Positions 13,566 through 23,560 of a stretch of 64,000 nt of DNA are shown in pieces. The notes below the pieces were generated by a model. The model saw only the letters and a list, made by a program, of their open reading frames with translations, had not been told where the DNA came from and searched no databases. Within the stretch, counting starts at the first letter, position 1. Every line of letters begins with the position of its first letter. This DNA is from Euwallacea fornicatus (lineage: Eukaryota > Arthropoda > Insecta > Coleoptera > Curculionidae). The stretch covers positions 868,001 through 932,000 of the forward strand of contig NC_089546.1 of assembly GCF_040115645.1 (NCBI RefSeq), written 5' to 3'. The position numbers and the translations under genes were made by a program.

Positions 13566-14147
13566 AATTTCAACAAAATCCCTGTCACTCTCAACTCCAG
13601 GCTACCGGCAGACCAAATTTCACACATCAAAAATGAACACATAGAAAACGAAGAACTTAAGGATAACAACAGTGACACACCATCTTACTGGACTAACGAA
13701 TATTTCAATGAAAACTATTACTCAGACGAATACGAAGACTCAGACGAAACGCTACCGCCTGAAAGTACTTTAATAAATCAACTGAAAATTTTCAATTACA
13801 AGCCTCGAACGAAACTAAACCCAACAAGTCTAAATTTAAATAGCTTTCAAATTAACCAGCTACCCTACTTTGAAATCCCTAACTATAACATTCGATTACT
13901 TATTGATACAGGGTTTGATACATCACTCCTTAGACCACACATAGCCGAATCGTACTTTCAAAAATCAATTAAGCCCTACACAAGTACTCTACATACATGT
14001 GCAGGTTCAAGAAAAGCCACCAATGAAGCAAAAAGTTCATTACTTCTACATTACAACATAACCGAACCAATAGATTTAATTCTTTACTCATTTCATGATT
14101 ACTTTGATGGAATACTGGGTACAGGTGAGCTAAAAACAAAGAATTAG
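13566..14147 (+). pseudogene. Retroviral-type aspartic protease region, open frame without any ATG
   Basis: A 193-codon frame is open from after a TAA at 13563-13565 to TAG at 14145-14147 and contains no methionine, as expected for a Gag-Pol frameshift product. The catalytic signature LLIDTG is at 13899-13916 (Asp codon 13905-13907), followed by a hydrophobic stretch and a downstream flap-like GILGTG. An acidic, Tyr/Asp-rich segment precedes the protease. The frame stops before reverse transcriptase, so Pol is truncated here. Confidence 0.7.
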
Positions 14148-14825
14148 TAAATCATTATTTTAAATTCCCCTTCCAATATCAACAAGGGTTTAATCATTAT
14201 ACAATAGAAATACCGTCCAAAATTATTCAAAAAACAACTTTTAAGATAAATTTACTCGACAATACAACCTGGAAAATGTGCTGCTATTGTAATAATTAAA
14301 TTAAAATACAACTCACTTTTCAAACAATCAACAAACAAAATCATACCATCGATATTTTTAAACATTCCGAAAAAAACGTTACGATCGAGTGTGACAAAAA
14401 TAACTTTTCTTTAAAAAAACCCATAGAAGTCGATTAATTAGAGGTTTTTACTTTTGAAATAATTAATATTTGGAAAAAAAAGTGATGTGTCAACTTCCAT
14501 AAGAATCGATTTTAAATCTCTAATAAGGTACGAATAATTAAACCAAGAAGAACAAATCCATCTTTTCAAATTAAAGGAAAAATAAAAACATTCTACATCA
14601 ACCCGGAGATGCCCTAACTTCCACAAATCAAATTAAACATACAATCAACATCACCGATGAAATCCCAGTTCACGTAAAAAGCTACAGATATCCCCATATG
14701 TGCATAAGGAGGAAGTGAACAGACAGATTAACCAGACGTTACAAATCGGTATAATTCAACCATCCAGTTCCTCTTGGAGTTCACCAGTCTGGATTATACC
14801 TAAAAAAATGGATGTATGGAATTAG

Positions 14826-15520
14826 AAAAACTGAAAATTAGTGGTATGTCTGAATTCAATTCAGACGTTTGGGAAAATTCCCAATTTCTTTAACAATGGC
14901 TGAAAGACGTATCGGATATAGTTCTCAATTTGATTCAAGGACCCGGGCTGTATGGCTTATTGCCGACACTTAAGGAACACAGAATCTTCCCAAATACTCG
15001 ACTCCAATGGGTTATAAGTGATCGCCAACATCTGGTGGTTGCAACCAATTAAAATAAATGACCAGATGTCAGCAACCAAGGGTCTACAAGGGCAAGGACC
15101 ATTAAACCATAAAACTTGGGTTATCTTTGCGTTACGCCTGACTTTTTTTGGGAAGAAAAAGGAGAGAAAAGCAGTTCACCAAGACCAACCAAACAGAGCA
15201 GTTCACAAGATAACCCACTCAAAAACTTGCATACATTCAAATTCACCGCAACTTGTGAAAACAAAAATTTGGCGCTGCAACCCCCAGAAGTGAGGTACTC
15301 ACAAAACGGTGATCATACTTGCACCGATTACATAACTAAATTAGTTTAAGACTTCAGTTGTAAATAATTCGATTAAAGGTTACTTCTCAAGTCAGTTAAC
15401 TTCAGTTCCTATCGATCTGACAAAAACCGAAAGTAGTCCTTCGAATACTTTACAACTCCAGGAACCAGCCGCCGAAACAGAACCCACTAATTGGCATCAA
15501 TGTCCCATAGATTTACATAA
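14826..15520 (+). repeat. LTR/leader-like repeat fragment, copy 1, inserted in the reverse transcriptase
   Basis: It interrupts the RT frame. Part of it (about 14850-15300) is clearly homologous to the reverse complement of 47580-48050: both share CAACATCTGGTGGTTGCAA and similar flanking order. Near 15270 it has TTTGGCGCTGCAACCC, resembling an LTR-to-primer-site junction, so I interpret it as LTR plus leader of a second gypsy-type family. Exact borders and target duplication are not resolved. The overlapping frames at 15018-15349 are not genes. Confidence 0.5.
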
Positions 15521-15613
15521 TCTATTGTGACAGTGGTAGATTACAGAAAACTGAATGAAAAAACTATCAATGATCGTTACCCATTACCGAATATTTCTAA
15601 CATATCAGGTATA

Positions 15614-16880
15614 CCGGTATGAAGTGAGCGTCAGGATATAAATGTCTCGATATAGGGCATTTGTTGTAAACAAACCTTTTTTTTTTGTTTGCTTGGTTGG
15701 TATGCAAACTGACAAACATATTTAGTACAAATCAAGTCCTTGAACAAATAACAATATATTACTTCATTGTGCCAAAAATGTCGAATTTTGTACCACAAAA
15801 TGATGATTTACGGAAAGCATTAATTTTTTGCTTTCATTTGAAGAAAAGTGTTGCAGAGTCGCATCGAATACTTGTCGAGGCATATGGTGATCATGCTTTA
15901 TCAGAAGCAACATGCAACAGATGGCTTCAACGAGTCAGAAATAACAATTTTGATGTGCAAAATGAGGAACGTGGTAGACCACCAAAAATGTTTGAAGATG
16001 CCGAACTGCAATCAATATTGGATGAAGATGACACTTTAAGTCAAAAGCAAATGGCAGAAATGTTAAATGTTACACAACAAAAAATTTCTGATCGTTTAAA
16101 AGCTATGGGAAAGATCCAAAAGTGTGGAAAATGGGTGCCGCATGAATTGAATGAAAGACAGATGGAGAACCGAAAAAACACCTGTGAAATTTTGCTTCAA
16201 AGGCACGAAAGAAAGTCAGTTTTGCATCGAATTGTTACTAGCGATGAAAAATTGATTTATTTTCAAAATGCTAAACGAAAAAAATCATGAGTTGATTCGG
16301 GACAACCATCAACATCGACTGAAAAACCTGATCGATTCGGCAAAAAGACAATGCTGTGTGTTTGGCGGCATAAGAAAGGTGTGGTGCACCACGAGCTTTT
16401 AAAACTTGGTGAAACCGTTAATACTGTTCGCTACCGACAAGAATTGATTAATTTAAACAATGCATTGATCGAAAAACGATCAGAATGGGCCAGAAGACAC
16501 GGGAAGGTAATTTTGCTCCGTGACAACGCACCTGCACACAAAGCAACACCGGTTCAGGATACTATCAAAACACTTGGCTGGGAGTTGCTACCCCATCCGC
16601 CGTATTCACCAGACTTGGCTCCTTCGGACTACCAATTGTTTTCATCGATGGGACACGCATTGGCTGAGCAGCACTTCGATTCCTACGAAGAAGTAGAAAA
16701 TTGGGTGTCTAATTGGTTTGATGCCAAAGAGACACATTTCTATTGGCGTGGTATCCATAAATTGCCAGAAAGCTGGTCAAAATATGTAGAAAGCCAATGG
16801 TTAATACTTTGATTATTTTTTTTCTTTCCTTGTTAAAATTGGTGTTTTATTTTCACGAAATAGCGCTCATTTCATCCCGG
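15614..16880 (+). mobile_element. mariner element, full length, 1267 bp, TA target duplication
   Basis: Inverted ends CCGGTATGAAGTGAGCG (left) and, read inward from the right, CCGGGATGAAATGAGCG are flanked by TA at 15612-15613 and 16881-16882. The element sits in the gypsy RT frame and carries one transposase gene. Length, TA target and DD34D transposase are all standard for mariner. Confidence 0.92.
15778..16812 (+). pseudogene. mariner transposase, full length with a single nonsense codon
   Basis: 345 codons including the stop, the length of Mos1-type transposases. The ATG at 15778 is preferred over an in-frame upstream ATG at 15685 because it gives the family N-terminus. An N-terminal helix-turn-helix DNA-binding region (about residues 1-110) is followed by a WVPHEL linker and the catalytic domain. 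The first Asp is in VTSDEK, the second in LLRDNAPAH and the third in LAPSDY, with exactly 34 residues between the second and third (DD34D). The only disruption is TGA at 16288-16290, where the family has Trp in KKSW, so a single G-to-A change inactivated it. Confidence 0.92.
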
Positions 16881-17021
16881 TAGACCTGGTATTCGACAAA
16901 CTCGGGAGATGCCAAAATTTCACAACTTTTAATCTAGCTAGAGGATTCCATCAATTAGAGATGGAACCAAAAAGCATTACCAAAACGGTTGTTACTTTAG
17001 AATATGGACGTTATGAATATA

Positions 17022-18329
17022 CAGTGTGACCCATTTATTTTGGGGTCGGTCTGTAAAAAGTTTATTAATTGTGCGATTTAGCCTGAATTTTTTTTAAATT
17101 ATAGAGCTTGATAAACTGCACATTTTCATCAAAAATGGCATGATTGATATAAAATTCAAGGCCTTCTATGATAGTTTCTAGGAGAAAAATTTTAATAAAT
17201 CATATTAGCGATTTTTTTTTAATCTGTGCACGCCACTGGATTGACCACCTCTCAAAACGGGCTTATACAAAATTTTAATGAAAAATTTTGAGTAATAACG
17301 ATTTTGTAGAAGAATAAAAAATGTACACTAGGTACTTACTTATTTTCAAAAATTTATAGTTTATAACAACTTAGTTATGGTCTTAGACTTATACAGAATA
17401 AATAAAACAAACAAAATCAATATTATATCACAAGAAACAATTAAATTTTTGTAACTTCTATCAAGCCACCATTTCCTCATGTGTACTTGTCATTCCTTTT
17501 ACGTATGTTCAAAATTATATTTCAGATTTGCTGTGGAGTAATTTTCACACAAATAAGGATCATTCTAACTTGAAGTTCTTGTAAATTTTGGGGTCTTGAC
17601 TTATACCTTTTTTCTTTAAGTAAACCCCAAAGAAAAAATCTAACCGGGTTAAGTCCGGGTATTTCGGTGGCTACTTATAAAAAGGACTGTTCAGCTCTAT
17701 CCAACAGTTTTCGAAATTTTCATTTAGCCAATTTCTTATCAAACGAGTATTATGAACAGGACTACCATCTAACTATAACTTTAAATTAAGACGGTATCTT
17801 AATGGTAAATCATCTAATGCGTTCCTAAACTCGTTTTCAAAAAAAATAAAAAACCCAACTGCATTCAAATTACCGTCATTTTTCATAATTATAATGATTA
17901 ATAATTTAATTTGTATTAAGTACAAATGAGTTCTAATATCGATGTTGATGTTTGTTGCATTTGTTTAACAGTTAAACACTTCACTTGTTCTCCATAGCCT
18001 ATTGTGAGTTTTTCAAAATAAATAAGTACTGAGGGTGTATTTTTAATTCTTCTACAAAATTGTTATTACTTCAAATTTTATACAGGCCCGTTTTGAGGGG
18101 TGGTCTATTCAGTGGCGTATACAGATTTTTTCAAAAAACATCGCTAATATGGTTTATTAAAATTTTGCTCCTAGAAACTGTCATTGTAAGCCTCGAATGT
18201 TATATCAATCAGGCCATTTTTGCTGAAAATGCACAGTTTAACAAACTCTATAATTAAAAAAAATCCGGGCTAAATCGCTCAATAAGTAAACTTTTTGCAG
18301 ATTGACCCCAAAACAAATGGGTTATACTG
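17022..18329 (-). mobile_element. Tc1/mariner-type DNA transposon with about 320-bp inverted repeats (DD41D-like)
   Basis: The ends begin CAGTGTGACCCATTTATTTTGGGG and, from the right, CAGTATAACCCATTTGTTTTGGGG, flanked by TA (17020-17021, 18330-18331). Inverted similarity continues inward for roughly 320 bp (left 17022 to about 17360, right about 18005-18329). Between them, on the minus strand at about 17560-17830, a decayed transposase shows DGSPVHN and then PKYPDLTRLDFFF; the Asp-to-Asp distance is about 41-42 residues. It is inactive because stops are present. It is nested in the gypsy-type element. Confidence 0.8.
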
Positions 18330-18331
18330 TA

Positions 18332-18904
18332 TATGTTTAAAAGGAAAACTATCTCTTAATGTCAGCCTTATATCCTATTTAACGAAGTCTGTCTGAAAAT
18401 AGAGAGGAATATTACAAATTCAAATTGGATTTATGTAAACCGGATAATGCTTATTGCATTTGGAAACCATATAACAGAGACGATTGTTTCAACGAAGCTT
18501 ATAAAGCACACACCTCGGCAGTAACTATCTATGATTTGATATAAGCATTTCTATAAACCTTTCAGAAATACTTAAAATAGGTGCTTTTGAAATTCAACAA
18601 TTAGTGCAAGAATGCAGATATGAAACATAAAGGAAAATATTGTGTCGACAAATCATCATTGAATCTGAGGCTCACTAAACTCAACAAAACACGGCTGCTA
18701 GTACCAAACAACACTATTCAAGAACAAGAAGAAATCAAAGAAAGAACATTTTCCCAGTGGCTGACATCAGAAGCAGGAATAGACAACCTCAAACTCTTCG
18801 TAATGGTCAATGCTCTAGTGTGTTTAATTATGTTATCATGGCCCCATGTAAAGGAAGCGCTGGATACTGCATATTACCGATATATTCTCTCAAATGAGAG
18901 GTAA
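18332..18904 (+). pseudogene. Possible Env remnant at the 3' end of the gypsy-type element
   Basis: Short open segments lie in shifting frames. At about 18361-18520 one reads a Cys-containing CQPYILFNEVCLKIERN-like segment with Asn-linked glycosylation motifs. At 18620-18904 a 94-codon frame ends with a hydrophobic, membrane-like segment (about residues 57-75) and a short basic tail. Position 3' of pol and a C-terminal membrane anchor fit an errantivirus-like Env, but there is no diagnostic motif, and the assignment rests mainly on location. Confidence 0.35.
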
Positions 18905-18933
18905 ATTTTTCCTGGAGCTCTAATAAAGACAAT

Positions 18934-19299
18934 ATGCTATCTTTTTATATTCGTTGCTTCGTATTTTTATGTATAATGTTCATATATAGCTTTGTGGCTC
19001 TTAAATTTGTTGATGACTTTTTCCGTGAAAGGTTTAACAAATATTTGGCAGAAGAGTTTAAACAAAATAAGTACAAATCTCCTGAATTTTTTGAAGAGAT
19101 TATGTTAAATAAAGAGCTTCATGGTTTCCACAATAAGAAAGATATTGTTTCTTATCGTGGAAAACTTCTTCGAAATACAGGCGACGGATCATCAGAATTT
19201 TTGGAAGGAAAATATGTTGAAGTAAAGAATAAATGTTCTTGGCACTTGTATATTGAAAATGTAGTGTTATACCGAAGTCCTTTATTTAATGTTTATTAG
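18934..19299 (+). CDS. Unrecognised 121-residue protein with an N-terminal membrane anchor
   Basis: An intact ATG-to-TAG frame. Residues about 3-25 are strongly hydrophobic (signal anchor), followed by a charged helical stretch (DDFFRERFNKYLAEEF) and then a basic/aromatic C-terminal part with a single Cys (NKCSWHLY). I do not recognise the family. An AATAAA just upstream (about 18921) could be the poly(A) signal of the preceding retroelement. It may be a retroelement accessory gene, an exon of a host gene, or a chance frame. Confidence 0.35.
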   Translation: MLSFYIRCFVFLCIMFIYSFVALKFVDDFFRERFNKYLAEEFKQNKYKSPEFFEEIMLNKELHGFHNKKDIVSYRGKLLRNTGDGSSEFLEGKYVEVKNKCSWHLYIENVVLYRSPLFNVY

Positions 19300-19750
19300 C
19301 CATTTTTTCTAAATGATAGTGTAATTTTTAATTCTCTTCTACAAATTTAAAAATTGGTCCACGATTTCATTGCAACATTTAATTTAGTTCAGTTTGTCTT
19401 CTGATAATTATATTAACTGCTGACAAAAATAGTCAACACCCACTGTTTTTAATGGCTAATTACTTCTAAACCGTCGTGGTCATGTTATTTAGTGACTTTG
19501 GTCAATACCTCGAGACATGTTTGGCGAAATTATGTTCCTTGGCCAATTAAAAAAACTACAGGGTATTGTTAAAAAGTTTTTAATGTTTATTTAATTATAT
19601 TTAGAAAATATGTTTCCCTATTTGTATTAAAATATGAGTTTAGAAGATTACTTCGTATAGAGTGCATGAAAATCTTTCTAACATCTTACGAAGCTAAAAA
19701 TAAGAAATTAAATGCATAATTGTTGAATGTATAATAAATCGATCGTCTCA
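19300..19750. other. Spacer, nothing firm
   Basis: AT-rich. The segment CTGCTGACAAAAATAGTCAA near 19420 resembles a Tc1-type terminal sequence, but I found no partner end. Confidence 0.4.
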
Positions 19751-19942
19751 TTATAAATTACAACTATAATATATTGTATTGAACAATTTTTTATGGTATT
19801 TCTCTTTATCCTCTATGGCATCGCAAGTTTTTTTTAATGAGTGTTCGTCAATGATTCTGGAAGAAACTAATTTTCTATATACTTTTTGTTTATGAAAATC
19901 AGCCAAGGCATCTCGGAAATGCAAATTTTCCAAAGTAACTGA
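19751..19942 (-). CDS. Possible terminal exon of an unrecognised gene
   Basis: On the minus strand a good acceptor (ATTTTCAG, ending at 19943) precedes a frame of about 63 codons that ends in TAA. The peptide is charged and helical (segments ADFHKQKVYRKLV, CDAIEDKEKYHKKL). There is no recognisable domain. A second coherent minus-strand frame lies upstream at 20048-20262, but I could not join the two with matching splice phases. Confidence 0.3.
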   Translation of the reverse strand, partial: SVTLENLHFRDALADFHKQKVYRKLVSSRIIDEHSLKKTCDAIEDKEKYHKKLFNTIYYSCNL

Positions 19943-20047
19943 AAATATGACGTTTCAACTAATTTTATGCATAGTTTATTATAAAACTTACGTAACTTTT
20001 ATGTTAACAAAAATGTTTTTTTTATTGCATTTTTTCCAATTGCTTTA

Positions 20048-20262
20048 CTAATTGCACATAACGAAAAACACGTCCATTTTGCCATCGTTGCATAATTTGG
20101 AAACTACGATCTTATCCTGGTTTCTTGTCCAGCAGATGCTGTCTATGGTATACATCATGAATATTTTAACGAGGTCAGTGTGATAGCATTGAGTAAAGCT
20201 CTCTGTAATTTCAAGAAAAAGCTGATGAAGTCTTTGAGGGAATATTCCATTATTGACCCAGA
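20048..20262 (-). CDS. Coherent minus-strand frame, possible exon
   Basis: An acceptor-like CCTAG is followed by 71 codons to a TAG, with normal-looking residue composition (hydrophobic helices, several Cys, segment HTDLVKIFMMYTIDSICW). The plus strand of the same stretch is also partly open, which weakens the case. No family is recognised. Confidence 0.25.
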
Positions 20263-21167
20263 CTAGGATTCTGCTTAAAAAAGAAATAATAAATAGTAAG
20301 TATTGATATCAATGTATAGAGCTAAAATGATTTGACTTTCATTCAGAAATTGTTTATGCTTCGCGTTGGTACAATAATAAACCGAGACAAAAAGAGGTGT
20401 TTGATTCCTAATGATTTTGTTATACAATAAGACATCATCGTTAGATCATTGGTTTAGTCAATTTGCAGATCCAACGATAACTAAACGAGAAATTCCTCAA
20501 GACATTATGTGCCAGACACGCACTTTGAGTTCTCTGATTCTTTTCCAAGTATATTTGAAATGATAAAGTCTCTTACAAAACTCTAAAAAATTATATGTAT
20601 TGTTATATACACATATCACTAGTTCAACTCGAAATATAGGAATTATGCAAGTAGGAGAAGGATTAAGAAGAATTGCACAAGGTTTAATAGGTCTCCGGGA
20701 AAGAGCAACAATCAAGTGGGTAGAGTCAGATCGGCCGACGCCTTCACTTCGATGTTAACATCACTATACATTTCGCTGAGAATATCAGAACAAAAAATAC
20801 CAATGTAAATAAATGAAAAAAAAACGGAAACACAAGAATTATGAGTGATAAAATCGAAATTCCTTACATGCTTTATCTGTACTAGTGAGTTTATTTAGTT
20901 TCCGATATCTTTCTATACAATCTGTCCCAGATAAGGATGAACAGCATAGGAATCTTGAAAATGGTAATAGATACAAAATGGTTTAAATTGAGAAAAAGTT
21001 GGACAATTTAAAGCAAAGTAATAATCTGTTTTTATACGGGTTAAATTCCGAATGGTTATAAAGATATCCGGAAAAAAACGAATTTGGCGGTTTTCGTTAT
21101 TTCCAAGTAACTCTTATACGGTTATAGTTAGAGACATTATTAAGAAATTTCTTTGAGAAATTCTTAG
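20263..21167. other. Spacer, nothing recognised
   Basis: AT-rich intergenic DNA. The 72-codon minus frame at 20497-20715 has no coding signature. Confidence 0.4.
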
Positions 21168-22751
21168 CAGTGTTGCCAAATTTCTTGTTAAATCTTTACT
21201 TTCGGAGAAAAATTGATAAACTTTTGATTTTCAAATAGGCGCGATATCGATTATTTATATTTTCAAAATCATCATAAAATATCGTTTTTCAGCCATTTAG
21301 TATTATTCTTAGAAACTCTATGAGTTCTAGTCATTAAAGCCTTTTTTGATAAGTGGGCCATGATTTTGACTTATAGTAATGGTATTTATTAAATAAATAA
21401 ATGCTGTGGAAATGTCAAAACCTTAAATTTTTTTGACATGTACGTAATTATGGCTCAAAATTGTTTCTTTAATGAAGAAAAATTTGACATGTTGTCGTGC
21501 CACACATTATGTTATAGAAATTGTGTAAACACTGAACATATGTATTTTAGTTAATTCGCGGAAAGAAAGCAACCCGAAAAATCCATATTTAATAGACTGG
21601 TGTCTAATTTCAAGGAATATGGTTCGTTTAACAATCTGTCAATATTTGTAAAGAGAGGTTGACTGAAGGTATATAATATGCTGTTTTACAATCTGTTATA
21701 GAAACTCCTGAAAGATCATGAATGTATATTGAGATAAGTACTGGTGTTGCTAAATCAACGACCTATCGTATTTTAAGAAAATTGTTATCGACCTTATAAA
21801 TTTAAACTTTGACATGCCATTGTACAAGGTGATGAAGTTACGCATAGAAGCTTTTGCGGGTGGTATTGAAGAAAATGTGAAGATAATATAATTTTTCCTT
21901 CTAAAATAATTTGGACAGATGAAAGCATGGTAACAAACAATAGAATTTTTAACCGACACAATACTCATTATTGGTCACAACAGAATCCACGAATAAAAAA
22001 AAATCAAGATATCAACATCGCTTTGGGTTTAATATGTGGTGTGGAATATTTGGAAATAGAATTATCGGACCAGTTTTCTATTACAACTCTTTCACTTCAG
22101 ACCGGTATCTCAACATATTGCAACATGATTTTGGAGATTCATTTCATAATTTTTTTTTTATTTTAGCGAAAATTCGTTACTGTTGGTTCCAGCAAGATGG
22201 GGCGTCGGTACATAATGCGAGGGTCGTACGAAAATATCTTACTAGGCAGTTTTCAGGAAAATCTATTGGAATTCATAATGACGTTTTGTGGCCAGCTCAA
22301 TCTCTGAACATAACACCATTGAATTTTTTCCTCTGGGGTTACATAAAAAAAAAGTGTACACTCAAAATTTTGGAAACGAAGAATTACAAATGTGTAAGAA
22401 AGGCATGCAATACGATTACGCTAGAAATGTTAAACAGAGTTTTAGATTCGACAGTGAAAAGAGCATATTTATGCTTGGAAAATAATGGTGGTTTATTTAA
22501 TTATTTGTTATAATTTGAGATTTCTATTCAATTCAAGTTTAGCTGCATTTTTATTATTAAATAATAATAGAGTATAAAAAAATAAACTCATGTTTCTGAG
22601 AACAATACTAATTGTAATACATGGCTGAAAAGGAAATTTTTATGAAGATTTTGAAAATATAAATAATTGATGTCGCACCTATATGAAAATCAAAAGTTTA
22701 CCAATATTTCTCCAAAAGTAATGATTGGAAATTAATTTAATCCATCACCAG
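21168..22751 (+). mobile_element. DD41D-type Tc1/mariner element with about 180-bp inverted repeats
   Basis: The left end (CAGTGTTGCC...) and the right end read inward (CTGGTGATGG...) open an inverted repeat. It becomes clear within 30 bp: the left 21215-21300 segment (AACTTTTGATTTTCAAATAGG onward) matches the reverse complement of 22620-22710. A decayed transposase occupies the middle on the plus strand. The exact terminal bases are uncertain by a few positions and no clean TA duplication is visible. Confidence 0.75.
21750..22513 (+). pseudogene. DD41D-type transposase, frameshifted
   Basis: Frames shift among three registers. Recognisable blocks in order: IIWTDES (first catalytic Asp, about 21909-21929), NRHNTHYWS, FNMWCGIFGNRIIGP (about 22030-22075), RYLNIL, then FQQDGASVHNARVV (second Asp) and WPAQSLNITPLNFFLWGY. 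The third catalytic Asp is replaced by Asn in LNFFLWG, with 41 residues between it and the second Asp. The gene ends at TAA 22511-22513. Clearly non-functional. Confidence 0.8.
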
Positions 22752-23560
22752 AACAACTAGAAGCGTGATTCTCAGTAATTAGTAGAAGATCTATCAATTT
22801 GGCTGATTTAAAGATTGACAAAAATGTACTAGTCCTATTTTTTCCGTTATCGGCTTTTTACATTCACGCATTTCTTAAATCTGAAAAACCATTTTTCATA
22901 CTTTTTCCTTGAATTTTGATGTAGCATGTTTAATTACGCAATATTGGCCTCCTCTAAAACTTCGCAGAAACCTATTCTTTGCTAATTCTTTCATTTCAAA
23001 TAATTCGCTAAAATAAAATTAGCACTTAATCTTTGTTCTGGAAATTCTTAACTATTTCTGTCCAGAATGATATTTTTCGTATTTTAAAAATAGAATGGAC
23101 GAAATACTTCCTAGATCTTTCTAGATTACAAGGTAACATTTTCACATGATGCCCAATATCAAAAGATTGGCGGGAGCAAAAGTGAGTACTCCTTTTTCTT
23201 ATTAAACGTCAATCGCAATTTTGATGACTTGCCAAAAAAATTTCTTTTCCCCCCATTTACAACCAGAAAACATTATTTCGCAGGAAATAAAAACTGTTTT
23301 ATCTAAAATCCCGACTTGCCCAATCAATCTCTAAATAAGACATAATCTTGATGCTGATTATTTAATAATTCTTCATTAAATGAGAAACAACACAACACTA
23401 TAATAGGATTATTTCTAACGAAATTAGGCACCAAAACAAAATTATAACGGACATGGTATTTTTCCTATAACTGGACGTCGCGGCTTGATCTTCACCCAAG
23501 ACTTATCTCGTCAGAATAGTTGAAATTCAGCTCGGAACCCCGAAAAACCAATACACCACT
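22752..23560. other. Spacer and Smg5 3' flank
   Basis: No coding signal. The minus-strand side adjoining 23561 must contain the Smg5 3' UTR; I could not pick a convincing poly(A) signal. Confidence 0.4.

Larger units (their letters stand above)
14540..17020 (+). pseudogene. Reverse transcriptase of the gypsy-type element, in three interrupted pieces
   Basis: Piece one (about 14540-14825) includes GDALTSTNQIKHTI and VKSYRYPH, typical of the start of gypsy reverse transcriptase, then a WIIPKK-like motif. Piece two (about 15525-15611) reads VVDYRKLNEKTINDRYPLP, the conserved first RT block. Piece three (16883-17020) continues with FTTFNLARGFHQLEM, containing the first catalytic region. Pieces two and three are in frame with each other once the mariner and one copy of its TA target duplication are disregarded. 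The YxDD region is absent because the element is broken at 17021. Confidence 0.8.
12183..18904 (+). mobile_element. Degraded Ty3/gypsy (errantivirus-like) retroelement, internal region, with nested insertions
   Basis: In the expected order there are a primer-binding site, gag pieces (12475-13462), an aspartic protease frame (13566-14147), reverse transcriptase pieces (about 14540-17020) and a possible env remnant (18332-18904). RNase H and integrase are not visible, so a deletion probably occurred between the reverse transcriptase and env. Three insertions interrupt it: an LTR-like fragment (about 14826-15520), a mariner (15614-16880) and a long-TIR DNA transposon (17022-18329). It is old, with many stops and frame changes, and cannot be functional. 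No 3' LTR was identified. Confidence 0.75.

Noticed and set aside
15018..15349. Two overlapping plus-strand ORFs of 91 and 77 codons
   Set aside because: They fall inside an LTR/leader-like repeat that also exists at 47580-48050, where the frames are not kept.
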